Of a stretch of 35,850 bases of DNA, positions 1-7,654 are shown piece by piece. Made by a program: the position numbers and the translations under genes. Position 1 is the stretch's first letter; each line of letters begins with the position of its first letter. The stretch is from Candidatus Eisenbergiella merdipullorum (lineage in GTDB: Bacteria > Bacillota > Clostridia > Lachnospirales > Lachnospiraceae), in NCBI GenBank assembly GCA_019118445.1, contig DWYY01000112.1, forward strand, positions 1 to 35,850. Direction: 5' to 3'. The notes under the pieces are model-generated. The model searched no databases. It saw only the letters and a list, made by a program, of their open reading frames with translations, and had not been told where the DNA came from.

Positions 1-1064
1 ATTGCCGGGCTTACTGTACCGCCGAAATCCCCTGCTAAAGCCAGAAAAGCGAACATGGCGGTGCCGCCCTGCGGACACTTTTGAGAAGAAAGGCTGATCG
101 TACCGGGCCACATAATGCCCACGCAGAAACCGCAAAGGGCGCACCCGGCCAGGCCAAGAATGGGCAGGGGGGAAAGTGAGGCCAGCAGATAGCATGCCAC
201 ACACAGCAGGCCGCTTTGCAGCATGGTCTTTGCCAGGTTCAGCCTCCCGCTCATTTTTCCGTACAGCATGCGGGAGATTCCCATGAAAACGGCAAACAGA
301 CAGGGTCCGGCCAAATCCCCAACGGTTTTGGACACACCGAGAGCCGACTCTGTAAATGCAGACGCCCACTGCGCCATAGTCGCTTCGGATGCGCCGGAGC
401 AGATCATCAGCAAGATCATGATCCACATCAGAGGCATCCGGAACAGTCTGCGAAGGGGCAGACTTTCACCGTCTTCTACCAGGCGCTCTATGGGACAGGT
501 GAGAAACTGAAAGATATTGACCAGCGGAACCAGCGCCCAGATCAACGAGAGTATCCTCCAATTCCCGGTGCCAAACACAGCAAAAAAGAGAGTGGAACCC
601 AGGATCACACCTACCGCACCCCAACAGTAAAAAGAGTGCAGCAGGCTCATCATGCCGTCCTTGTTTTCAAAGGGGCAGGCTTCCACAATAGGGCTCACCA
701 GCACTTCCACAAGGCCGCTGCCGGTGGCGTAAAATACCACCGCGATAAGGATCCCCGGAAAGGGGGCGGGGAGAATTTCCGGGAGAACTGCCAGCAGCAC
801 AAGCCCGGCTGCCGAAACAACCTGTGAGGCCACCACACAGGCGCGGTAACCGATCTTATCCGCAAATCTGGTTGCCCCAAGATCGATCAGCAGCTGGGTC
901 AGATAAAACACAACGGGAATCAGCGCGATCTTATCGAGCGGGATCCCGTAGGTGTCCTGAAAGGTCAAAAACAGAAGGGGCGCAAAGTTGGCGGCGATGG
1001 CCTGGGTGATATATCCCAGATAGCATGCCGCCAGTGTTTTTTTGTACTTTCGCTTTTCGGCCAT
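1..1064 (-). CDS. MFS transporter (partial, C-terminus beyond window)
   Basis: About 354 codons are visible; the 3' end lies outside the window. The protein starts MAEKRKYKKT, a short basic N-terminus, followed by repeated hydrophobic stretches of about 20 residues separated by short charged loops (for example a loop with R-F-A-D-K-I-G-Y-R after the second segment), the pattern of a major facilitator superfamily permease with about 10 helices visible. It sits in the inner membrane and probably moves a sugar or other small metabolite. The start codon (complement of 1062-1064) lies 1 nt after the stop of the DUF1349 gene, so the two are surely one transcript, with the AraC regulator further upstream. 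Substrate cannot be read from the sequence. MFS assignment is firm; function is inference. Confidence 0.85.
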   Translation of the reverse strand, partial: MAEKRKYKKTLAACYLGYITQAIAANFAPLLFLTFQDTYGIPLDKIALIPVVFYLTQLLIDLGATRFADKIGYRACVVASQVVSAAGLVLLAVLPEILPAPFPGILIAVVFYATGSGLVEVLVSPIVEACPFENKDGMMSLLHSFYCWGAVGVILGSTLFFAVFGTGNWRILSLIWALVPLVNIFQFLTCPIERLVEDGESLPLRRLFRMPLMWIMILLMICSGASEATMAQWASAFTESALGVSKTVGDLAGPCLFAVFMGISRMLYGKMSGRLNLAKTMLQSGLLCVACYLLASLSPLPILGLAGCALCGFCVGIMWPGTISLSSQKCPQGGTAMFAFLALAGDFGGTVSPA

Positions 1065-1065
1065 A

Positions 1066-1653
1066 TCACTTACCTGCCCGAATGTTCTTCACGGTCTTTT
1101 TCTCAATACTGAGATTTTCATATACCCGGATGCCGCCGTTTCCTGTCGGGGCCTGTGCCAGGAGACCTGCTTTGATGACGGGATCCGCAGGAAGATGAAA
1201 GTATCGCATCATGTAAAAGTTGACCCCATCCACGGAGTAGTGGAAGCCGAAGTTATTGCCGACCCGGCAAACCTGCAGCCATGCGGTGTTGCCTTCCAGA
1301 TTGCAGCCATTGGCATCATCGGAATCCCCCTTTGTCACCACACTCACCGCGGCGTGTGTGCCGAAATCGGTAAGTTCAAAGCAGCATTTCGCCCAGCAGC
1401 TCTGATCTTTCATGACCATAACAGAGGCGGAATCGTAGGTATCCTGAAAGTCATGGGAGACTTTCACCCTGAGCACAAAGTCCCCTTCCACTTCCGTATA
1501 GTAATAGGGGGCATTGCAAAGGGACTCCGGAAGAATTCCCTCCTCACACTCGTCGATGCTGCCGCAGAAGAAATCGGTCCGGGCCGGCGCCAGGATTTCA
1601 ATCCTGTTCTCCGTCTGTTTGATCTCACTTTTGTTTAACCACTTAAATTCCAT
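1066..1653 (-). CDS. DUF1349 domain protein (concanavalin-like fold)
   Basis: 195 residues, one domain spanning nearly the whole protein. Features of the DUF1349 family (sometimes labelled 'regulation of enolase 1', predicted concanavalin-like beta sandwich) are the N-terminal EFKWLN segment, D-F-F-C-G-S, the block G-D-F-V-L-R-V-K-V, the aromatic-rich H-Y-S-V-D-G-V-N-F-Y-M-M-R-Y and the end G-L-L-A-Q-A-P-T-G. No signal peptide, so cytoplasmic. A good SD (AAAGGAG, about 5 nt before the ATG) supports the start. It is followed after 1 nt by the MFS transporter, suggesting that both act on the same imported carbohydrate-like compound. Biochemical role in this family is poorly known. Confidence 0.8.
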   Translation of the reverse strand: MEFKWLNKSEIKQTENRIEILAPARTDFFCGSIDECEEGILPESLCNAPYYYTEVEGDFVLRVKVSHDFQDTYDSASVMVMKDQSCWAKCCFELTDFGTHAAVSVVTKGDSDDANGCNLEGNTAWLQVCRVGNNFGFHYSVDGVNFYMMRYFHLPADPVIKAGLLAQAPTGNGGIRVYENLSIEKKTVKNIRAGK

Positions 1654-1686
1654 GATGGATCTCCTTTCACACCTGTATTTAAGCGT

Positions 1687-1715
1687 ATTATATAATCAGA
1701 ACCTTCACAGATAAA
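1687..1715 (-). promoter_or_regulatory. Probable promoter of DUF1349-MFS unit
   Basis: On the minus strand a perfect TATAAT (complement of 1687-1692) lies 33 nt before the DUF1349 start. The matching -35, TTTATC at 1710-1715 with a 17 nt spacer, is weak. A weak -35 next to an AraC gene fits an activator-dependent promoter, which is inference. Confidence 0.5.
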
Positions 1716-1740
1716 GGCACTATAGCGTCAAACAAAAGCA

Positions 1741-2631
1741 TTATTTACCCAACCCGCGTTTTTCTCTGGGTGAATATCCGTATCTTCTGCGAAATTGACG
1801 GCTGAAGTAATTTGCAGAATGAAACCCGCAGGCAAAACTGATTTCCTGCAGAGTCAGCGTGGTTTCCTGCAGCAAATGCCGTGCTGCCTGAAGGCGGTAC
1901 TGAATGAGCGCCTCCACCGGAGAACACCCCAGGTAGGATTGAAAACACCGCCCTGCTTCGCTTCGACTGATATTGGCGGCGCCTGCGATATCTGCCAGAG
2001 TGACCGTTCTGGCGTAATTCTCGTAAATATATGACAGCATTTTCTGGAGGCGTATCTGGGTGTTCAGCTGCACCCGCGATGCTTCTGCTTTTGGCAGAGA
2101 ATCAAAATTGCGAAAGATTGCTTCCAATATACGGCAGATGTTGCGCTGAACCTCCAGCTCATAGCAGTCAGGCATATCCTGCATGGCGCAATACGTAGCA
2201 CAGATCCAACCGCGGACCTCTTTCCACAGGCTGTTGTCGTGCCGGAATACAATAAAGGGCAGGGAGCTGCACGCAAGGATCGGCCGGATGTACTTCTGAT
2301 AAATGGAGCTGTTCTCCGGGGCAACCACTGTGCCGGAAAAAATAATGATCGGCAGGCGGTCCGGCGCTGCGCCGGACAACTGTCGGATTCCGTGAAGCAT
2401 GTTCTGGTTGATGAAGATGCTGTCCCCCGGCTCCAGAATCGTATGGGTTTGTCCTATCTGGAAGTCCAGGACACCGCTTTGTGCTGTGGCGATCTCAAAG
2501 TAGGGATGCCAGTGCACAGGTCCCGAACGGTCTGGCAAAGCGGCAAGTTCATCGCAATAAAATGCTATGGGAAAAGCCAGGATATCATGCGGTATCTGCT
2601 CCTGCAATTGATGATCAAGTAATATGGGCAT
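1741..2631 (-). CDS. AraC family transcriptional regulator
   Basis: 296 residues. The N-terminal half looks like a cupin-type sensor: V-H-W-H-P-Y-F-E-I near residue 40, then G-D-S-I-F-I-N and L-H-G-I. The last ~100 residues hold the two helix-turn-helix motifs of AraC/XylS proteins: T-L-A-D-I-A-G-A-A-N-I-S-R-S-E first and L-Q-E-I-S-F-A-C-G-F-H-S-A-N-Y-F-S-R-Q-F-R-R-R-Y-G for the second, ending P-R-E-K-R. This architecture is known for activators of sugar-use genes that sense the sugar through the cupin. The gene lies just upstream of, and in the same direction as, the DUF1349-MFS pair, which is the likely target. Its own promoter is seen at 2694-2722. Confidence 0.92.
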   Translation of the reverse strand: MPILLDHQLQEQIPHDILAFPIAFYCDELAALPDRSGPVHWHPYFEIATAQSGVLDFQIGQTHTILEPGDSIFINQNMLHGIRQLSGAAPDRLPIIIFSGTVVAPENSSIYQKYIRPILACSSLPFIVFRHDNSLWKEVRGWICATYCAMQDMPDCYELEVQRNICRILEAIFRNFDSLPKAEASRVQLNTQIRLQKMLSYIYENYARTVTLADIAGAANISRSEAGRCFQSYLGCSPVEALIQYRLQAARHLLQETTLTLQEISFACGFHSANYFSRQFRRRYGYSPREKRGLGK

Positions 2632-2693
2632 GCCTTATTCCTCTGCGCATCTGTGAAAACATTAAATGCTCCGTGCTGATCTTATCGGTCTCC

Positions 2694-2722
2694 ATTATAT
2701 CTTATAAAACCAGCGCGGGCAA
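2694..2722 (-). promoter_or_regulatory. Promoter of the AraC regulator
   Basis: Minus strand TTGCCC (complement of 2717-2722), 17 nt spacer, perfect TATAAT (complement of 2694-2699). The -10 is 62 nt before the ATG. Confidence 0.65.
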
Positions 2723-2798
2723 ATGCTTTCCGTTGGGTAGAGGCTTGTTAAAAAGTGACTCCGCAGCAGGGAAAAGTCAAAAAAATTCCCGGAGGGGT

Positions 2799-2826
2799 TT
2801 GGAAATGAAGGAGGATGTGGTAAAAT
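2799..2826 (+). promoter_or_regulatory. Promoter of HD phosphohydrolase-nth operon
   Basis: TTGGAA at 2799-2804, 16 nt spacer, TAAAAT at 2821-2826 preceded by TGG, an extended -10. It is placed 40 nt before the ATG at 2867. Confidence 0.55.
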
Positions 2827-2866
2827 TCCAGAAAAGACATGATTTTCAAAAACAGGAGGCATCCCC

Positions 2867-3442
2867 ATGGAAGGATTCACACCTGAACAGTTCATTTCGT
2901 TTCTTGGCCGTGTGGAAAAATTAAAATCAGTCCCCCGTCACTGCGTCACTTCGGACGGCGTAACGGAAAACGTAGCCGCCCACAGTTGGAGGACGGCGCT
3001 CATGGCATATCTGTTAAAGGGAGAGCTTGTGGACGTGGATATTGATAAAGTCATCCGCATGTGTCTGATCCATGATCTCGGGGAAGCGGTGACGGGAGAT
3101 ATCCCCACCTTTGAAAAGACGCAGGAGCATGAGCAGACGGAAAAGGAAGCTCTGGACGGCCTGCTTTTGGAGCTGCCTGAGTCATTGTATCAGGAATTTA
3201 CTGCCCTCCTAGCGGAAATGCAGGCTCTTCAGACTCGTGAGGCCAGAGTGTATAAGGCACTGGATAAGCTGGAGGCGGTGATCCAACACAATGAGAGCGA
3301 CATCTCCACCTGGTTGCCGCTGGAATATGAACTGCAGAAGACCTATGCAGCGAAAAGCGTGCTGGGCTTTCCTTTTCTTGAAAAACTGCAGCAGCAGGTA
3401 CTGGAAGATACGGAAAGGAAGATCCGGGAGGAACATAAATGA
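2867..3442 (+). CDS. HD domain phosphohydrolase, YfbR/HDDC2-like
   Basis: 191 residues. Metal-binding HD-domain residues are visible: H in E-N-V-A-A-H-S-W-R-T near residue 39, the H-D pair in M-C-L-I-H-D-L-G-E-A-V-T-G-D-I-P near residue 69, and a later D in A-L-D-K-L-E. The motif spacing and length match the small YfbR/HDDC2 group, whose E. coli member is a 5'-deoxyribonucleotidase acting on dNMPs. A clear AGGAGG lies about 8 nt before the ATG. The stop codon overlaps the start of endonuclease III (ATGA), so translation is coupled. Nucleotide pool cleaning next to a DNA repair enzyme makes sense but exact substrate is inferred. Confidence 0.85.
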   Translation: MEGFTPEQFISFLGRVEKLKSVPRHCVTSDGVTENVAAHSWRTALMAYLLKGELVDVDIDKVIRMCLIHDLGEAVTGDIPTFEKTQEHEQTEKEALDGLLLELPESLYQEFTALLAEMQALQTREARVYKALDKLEAVIQHNESDISTWLPLEYELQKTYAAKSVLGFPFLEKLQQQVLEDTERKIREEHK

Positions 3443-4071
3443 CAAAAGAAGAGAAGCGGGACCACATCCTCGCCCGTCTGGACGAACTGTACGGAACCGA
3501 AAAGGAAGGATTTCATCATGACCAGGACTGGCAGCTTCTGGTGGCGATCATGCTGAGCGCCCAGAGCACGGATAAGCAGGTGGACGAGGCGCTGCCCGGC
3601 CTGTTTGGAAGATTCCACACGGCGAGAGAGGTGGCGGAGGCTCCGGTGGAGGAGATCGAAGGATATATCCATTCCGTGGGCCTGTACAAAAATAAGGCGA
3701 AAAACATCAAAAAATGCTGCTGGCAGATTCAGAATGAATACGGCGGAAAGGTGCCGGATACGCTTGGCGAGGTTTTAAAGCTGGCAGGCGTGGGAAGGAA
3801 GACAGGCACGCTGTTTCTGGCCGATGCCTATGGGACGCCCGGCGTAACGGTGGATACCCATGTATTCCGCGTCTCTCACCGGCTGGGCTGGGCGAAGGGG
3901 AAAAACCCGGCGGAAACCGAGCAGGAGCTGATGAAGCTCCTCCCGGTGGATCACTGGAACCGGATCAATTTTCAGCTCATTGACCTGGGGCGTTCCATCT
4001 GCACCGCCCGGCGCGCCAAATGTGAGGAATGTCCGCTGCAAGAGTGGTGCGAAAAGAAACTGCAGGCATAA
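3439..4071 (+). CDS. nth: Endonuclease III (DNA glycosylase/AP lyase)
   Basis: 210 residues, the usual length. It removes oxidised pyrimidines from DNA and nicks the resulting abasic site. The HhH-GPD core is intact: L-K-L-A-G-V-G-R-K-T-G-T-L-F-L-A holds the catalytic lysine and V-D-T-H-V-F-R-V the catalytic aspartate. The C-terminal 4Fe-4S cluster loop is complete with spacing C-x6-C-x2-C-x5-C (CTARRAKCEECPLQEWC). The residues after the catalytic lysine (T-G-T-L-F) differ slightly from the common T-A-N-V-V. The gene overlaps the HD phosphohydrolase by 4 bp and converges on the RelA/SpoT-like gene with only 11 bp between stops. Confidence 0.96.
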   Translation: MTKEEKRDHILARLDELYGTEKEGFHHDQDWQLLVAIMLSAQSTDKQVDEALPGLFGRFHTAREVAEAPVEEIEGYIHSVGLYKNKAKNIKKCCWQIQNEYGGKVPDTLGEVLKLAGVGRKTGTLFLADAYGTPGVTVDTHVFRVSHRLGWAKGKNPAETEQELMKLLPVDHWNRINFQLIDLGRSICTARRAKCEECPLQEWCEKKLQA

Positions 4072-4082
4072 AACAGATACCG

Positions 4083-5357
4083 TCATTCCTTTTCTTTTCC
4101 TGCCTGTGCCGCTGCCAGTCCGGAGAGGATCCCGCGCACGTCGTCCCCCTTTTTGATGAGGGTGGAAGATGGCGGATCGTCAATGCCGTGGATCAGCCCA
4201 TTGCGAAAATTGCGCAGGGTCTGGAGCTTCTCCAGACTGTCCCTGTTTAACAGTTTCATGCGCTTGATGCTGTTGAGATTGAAGGTGCCCCGGGCTTTGG
4301 GATTATTCTGGCGGGTCAGCTTCATCAGCACCGCTTCCAGGCTGATCCATGGGCGGAGAAAATATTCCGCGGCTTCCCTGCGCTGCGCGTCGGCTTTCCG
4401 GATGGGGCCGTCGGGCCTTTCAGAGGCTGCAAGCAGCTCGAGGTAAAGCCCATAGCGCTTTTCATTGCCGCAGATGATCTGATCGATGAGCTGCTGAGAG
4501 ATGGTGCGCCTGTCGTCCACCAGCCTGGTAGAACGTAAGATTGGCTCTAGTTCTCTGGCGTTGTCCAGATCCAGCCGGCTCATCAGGCGCAGGAGCTGTT
4601 CCACATTTCCCATTTTCGGCTCAATGTCAAAACGTTTATAACGGGTGCTCAGGTAGTCATAAAGGTAGGCGGCCAGATCGTACTGATTGGTAAATGCGGC
4701 GTTTTTGCTCTGCAGTCTGGCATTGCCCGCTGCCTGAAGCCGTTCCAGCGCGATCTCCCCGGTAAGGACAAGGCCGTTGAGTTCATCCAGGATGGCCAGC
4801 TCTTCCTCGGAGAGGGTTCCCTGCATGGGCTTATAGACCAGATCGTGTTCCACCTCGGACCAGGCGTGCATCAGGACGGATGCCACCTGGATCTCCAGAC
4901 GGACGGAAGCGTATTTGAGCTGTTTCTTTTCCAGCAGATCTTCCTTCATGGAGGCCCGGTAATGGGTGGCCCAATAGCCGGAAAAACGTTTGTTATAGGA
5001 AGGCGGTCTGGACTGGCCGGGAAATTTTTTCGTCTCCGACACGGTGAAAAGATTGTTGATCACCTGATCGGCTTTGGCGCGGTCGCCCGGGAAGTAGAGG
5101 GAAACGCGCACGCCGGACAGATCCGCGATATCTGAATAGATCTCGTTCATATTCCGGTAGGGCTGCTCCCTCTTTTCATTCCGCTGTGTCACCTTGGTCT
5201 TCAGACGGACGGGGCTTTTGGCCCGTGAGGTGACCATGGCGCGGATACCGGAGGAGTGCAGGGCTTCGCGCAGCATATCCTCGGCTATGTGTCCGGCTGT
5301 CTCGTAAAAACTGATCTTCTTTTTATAGTTCTCAATAAACTGGTTGATGATATCCAT
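4083..5357 (-). CDS. RelA/SpoT-domain protein with HEPN-like C-terminus
   Basis: 424 residues. Residues about 40-180 form a RelA/SpoT nucleotidyltransferase domain: S-R-A-K-S-P-V-R-L-K-T-K at 44-55, D-L-S-G-V-R-V at 79-85 (metal-binding Asp and Arg), S-G-Y-W-A-T-H-Y at 126-133, and E-I-Q-V followed by H-A-W-S-E-V-E-H-D-L-V-Y-K at 155-176. No HD hydrolase, TGS or ACT domain is present, so it is not a housekeeping Rel. The C-terminal part is helical and ends with L-R-N-F-R-N-G-L-I-H-G (381-391), giving R-N-x3-H, the signature of HEPN RNases. SD CAGGAG precedes the ATG. It stands alone on its strand. It could make (p)ppGpp, pyrophosphorylate tRNA like toxic small alarmone synthetases, or act in phage defence; no antitoxin gene is adjacent. 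Domain call firm, role inferred. Confidence 0.85.
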   Translation of the reverse strand: MDIINQFIENYKKKISFYETAGHIAEDMLREALHSSGIRAMVTSRAKSPVRLKTKVTQRNEKREQPYRNMNEIYSDIADLSGVRVSLYFPGDRAKADQVINNLFTVSETKKFPGQSRPPSYNKRFSGYWATHYRASMKEDLLEKKQLKYASVRLEIQVASVLMHAWSEVEHDLVYKPMQGTLSEEELAILDELNGLVLTGEIALERLQAAGNARLQSKNAAFTNQYDLAAYLYDYLSTRYKRFDIEPKMGNVEQLLRLMSRLDLDNARELEPILRSTRLVDDRRTISQQLIDQIICGNEKRYGLYLELLAASERPDGPIRKADAQRREAAEYFLRPWISLEAVLMKLTRQNNPKARGTFNLNSIKRMKLLNRDSLEKLQTLRNFRNGLIHGIDDPPSSTLIKKGDDVRGILSGLAAAQAGKEKE

Positions 5358-5477
5358 TTGGCTCCTGAAAATTTAAAATACTGTTGTCGTCTATGTAGTG
5401 AGGTTTGGTACCTTGTTCAGGCAAGTATAGCACAGGAAATTTATTTTCGCCAGTGGCTGACAGAGAAAGGAGACGCT

Positions 5478-6302
5478 ATGAAGCTTTCATTTTCAACTTT
5501 GGGATGTCCTGACTGGACGTTTGCGCAGATTATTGAAAATGCGAATGAAATGGGATATGATGCTGTGGAACTGCGGGGGGTGGGAAATCAACTGCGCATG
5601 GAGGAGCTGGAATGTATGCAGTCCGAGAAACGAGACGATATCAGGAATTTGCTGGAAAAAAATCATGTTGGGATATGTGTCGCGGGGACATCGGTGCAGT
5701 TTCATAACGCAGAAGGTTATCAGGATGCTTTGCAGGAAGGGCGCTGCGCGCTGAAGCTGTGTACGGAGCTGGGAATTCCTTTTATACGCGTATTTGGCAA
5801 CATATTTCCGGAAGGGGAACCGCGGGAGGCTGTGATGCGCCGCGTTGAAGAAGGCATTTCACGGCTGTGCGATTATGCGTTTTCCCTGCAGCCTTCTGAT
5901 CCTGTCCAGGTGCTTTTGGAAATACATGGGGATTTTAATTCGCTTCCTGCGCTTGTACCGCTCTGCGACGCGCTGCAGGGCGAACCGGGATTTGGCCTGA
6001 TATGGGATGTGTTTCACAGCTGGCTCTGGCATGGAGATGATTTTATCCCTTTTTATGAGGCCCTGCGTTCCTGGATCCGACATGTGCATGTGAAGGATTG
6101 CACGCTGGAGAATGGAAAACCTGAGCTGTGCCTGCCCGGAGAAGGAGTAATTCCATTGAAAGCAATGATAAAACGGCTTCAGCAGGACGGATATGACGGT
6201 TATTATTCCTTTGAGTGGGAAAAACGCTGGCATCCGGAGCTCCTTTCGCCGGAACTCGCTCTGCCGGCCTACATTTCTTTCATGCGCGTGGAAGCCCGGT
6301 AA
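5478..6302 (+). CDS. Sugar phosphate isomerase/epimerase, TIM barrel
   Basis: 274 residues. The start is placed at 5478 because AAAGGAG lies 8 nt upstream and the barrel begins at once (M-K-L-S-F-S-T-L-G-C-P-D-W); the frame is open further upstream but that part resembles nothing and overlaps the RelA-like gene. AP-endonuclease-2-type barrel with likely metal ligands: E in L-L-E-I-H-G-D-F, D and H in I-W-D-V-F-H-S-W, H in H-V-H-V-K-D and the final E in Y-S-F-E-W-E-K-R-W-H-P-E. The final W-E-K-R-W-H-P-E-L motif is typical of enzymes from inositol or keto-sugar pathways. Its last 34 bp overlap the 3' end of the convergent LacI gene. Substrate not identifiable. Confidence 0.85.
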   Translation: MKLSFSTLGCPDWTFAQIIENANEMGYDAVELRGVGNQLRMEELECMQSEKRDDIRNLLEKNHVGICVAGTSVQFHNAEGYQDALQEGRCALKLCTELGIPFIRVFGNIFPEGEPREAVMRRVEEGISRLCDYAFSLQPSDPVQVLLEIHGDFNSLPALVPLCDALQGEPGFGLIWDVFHSWLWHGDDFIPFYEALRSWIRHVHVKDCTLENGKPELCLPGEGVIPLKAMIKRLQQDGYDGYYSFEWEKRWHPELLSPELALPAYISFMRVEAR

Positions 6303-7303
6303 CAGATGTCAGTCCGCACATGCGTGATCCGATAGGGCATATCCGGGTTTTCAATGCGGGAAAGCAGCATATCGGCCGCAATGTAGCCCATCTGCGTGCT
6401 GGGGATGTGCACCGTGGTCATATGAGGCTCGACCACTCTGGATTCCGGCGCGTCATCGAAGCCGGCAATACTCACATCATCCGGAACTTCTATTCCATGC
6501 TTTTTCAGGGCACGGATCAGGTCCAGCGCGATGAAATCATTGGCGCAGATAAACACTTCAGGCAGGCCGGGAAGCTGGCTGATCGCTGCAGAAAGATCCT
6601 GTATGTTTTGGAATACTTCTTTTCCGAGAAAGCGGGTGCCAAACGGCTCAAGGTGTGCGTCTCGCAGAGCGTCAGAGAATCCCTGCCAGCGTTCATAAAA
6701 GGACAGACAGTGCCTGATATCTCCGGCAAAGGACAGCCTGCGGCAGCCGTTTCGGATCAGGGATGCGGTCAGACGGTAGACACTGTCATGGTTTTCCATC
6801 AGAAGAAGGTCAGCATTGACCTGGTAAAAGTCAAGATTGGCGGAGGTGTCCATGAAAAGGATAGGAATACCAAGTTTGCCGAGCATTTTCGTGTATTCCG
6901 GATCAAACAGCTCGATGCAGACGATGCCGTCCGTCCTGTCACGGTCAAACCCTATAGGAAGCTGGAGTGCCGAAATCTCCGGCTCTCGGATCAGAAAAAT
7001 GGAGAGTCTGCATCCGTTTGCGCTGATGCGCTCCTGAAAGGTATTTATGGCATAAGAGCCGAAATGGGAACCCCTTGGCATGGATTGAGTGAAAAGTGCG
7101 AGTTCCCTGGTGGGCGCGCTGGAGACGGATACGGCTTCCGGATAATAGACAAACTGTTTGTATCCCAGCTCCGCCGCCTTTTCCAAAACCCTGTGCCGTG
7201 TGGACTCTGCAAGAATTCCGGTATTATTTAATGCCTTGGAGACTGTGTTCCTGGAAACACCCAGGGCATCTGCGATATCCTGAATAGTCACTTTCTTACC
7301 CAT
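6269..7303 (-). CDS. LacI family transcriptional regulator
   Basis: 344 residues from the ATG at 7303, chosen because GGAGGG sits 4 nt upstream and the HTH follows directly. Upstream in-frame codons to 7384 do not resemble the family. DNA-binding domain: V-T-I-Q-D-I-A-D-A-L-G-V-S-R-N-T-V-S-K-A-L (residues 4-24) with hinge helix near 50. The rest is a periplasmic-binding-like sensor: D-G-I-V-C-I-E-L-F, F-I-C-A-N-D-F-I-A-L-D-L, V-S-I-A-G-F-D-D-A-P-E-S. Divergent from the ABC permease gene, so very likely the repressor of the sugar operon at 7655-12792, released by the imported sugar. Palindromes that overlap both divergent promoters (7381-7391, 7561-7573) are candidate operators. Confidence 0.93.
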   Translation of the reverse strand: MGKKVTIQDIADALGVSRNTVSKALNNTGILAESTRHRVLEKAAELGYKQFVYYPEAVSVSSAPTRELALFTQSMPRGSHFGSYAINTFQERISANGCRLSIFLIREPEISALQLPIGFDRDRTDGIVCIELFDPEYTKMLGKLGIPILFMDTSANLDFYQVNADLLLMENHDSVYRLTASLIRNGCRRLSFAGDIRHCLSFYERWQGFSDALRDAHLEPFGTRFLGKEVFQNIQDLSAAISQLPGLPEVFICANDFIALDLIRALKKHGIEVPDDVSIAGFDDAPESRVVEPHMTTVHIPSTQMGYIAADMLLSRIENPDMPYRITHVRTDICYRASTRMKEM

Positions 7304-7380
7304 ATGTCCCTCCGTTTCATGTATCACATTGCCCCGGCCGCAGGAAAATGGCCGGGCTCTTTCAAAACTTTCAAAAGTTG

Positions 7381-7391
7381 ACAATGATTGT
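7381..7391. promoter_or_regulatory. Candidate LacI operator 1 (palindrome)
   Basis: Perfect inverted repeat ACAAT-G-ATTGT, located just downstream of the regulator's predicted -10, about where its transcript begins. It shares the ATGAT centre with the second palindrome at 7561-7573. Binding here would block the regulator's own promoter. Confidence 0.35.
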
Positions 7392-7399
7392 TACATTTA

Positions 7400-7428
7400 A
7401 CTCTAAATGATTTTTACTTATTTGTCAA
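7400..7428 (-). promoter_or_regulatory. Probable lacI-type regulator promoter
   Basis: Minus strand TTGACA (complement of 7423-7428), 17 nt spacer, TAGAGT (complement of 7400-7405). The -35 is perfect; the -10 matches TATAAT at 4 of 6. Confidence 0.5.
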
Positions 7429-7540
7429 ATGTAAAATCACATGTCAATCAGCAAGAGACTTTTAATGCCTGATCTACTGGGATATTTTATCCGAATGTGC
7501 AAATGCATCATTTCTAATTTGGTTATTTGTAAAAATCATG

Positions 7541-7569
7541 TTGACACAATGCACAAGCAATGTTATGAT
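7541..7569 (+). promoter_or_regulatory. Promoter of sugar ABC transporter-GH32 operon
   Basis: TTGACA at 7541-7546, exactly 17 nt, TATGAT at 7564-7569: near-consensus sigma-A promoter, 85 nt before the chosen start of the first permease. The -10 lies inside a palindrome, which suggests a strong promoter held off by a repressor. Confidence 0.8.
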
Positions 7570-7573
7570 AACA
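7561..7573. promoter_or_regulatory. Candidate LacI operator 2 over the -10 box
   Basis: Perfect inverted repeat TGTTAT-G-ATAACA with one central base, overlapping the -10 of the operon promoter. Position and symmetry fit repression by the divergent LacI protein; no binding data. Confidence 0.5.
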
Positions 7574-7654
7574 GCAACAGAGAATCCAGGGTGCACAATG
7601 GATGAAAAGATACGGGAATTGTGCAAATGTAAAAATGAGGAGGACCGGAAAAAA

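Noticed and set aside
5256-5477. Upstream in-frame extension of the sugar isomerase-like gene
   Set aside because: It overlaps the start and SD of the divergent RelA-like gene and encodes nothing family-like; a clear SD marks 5478.
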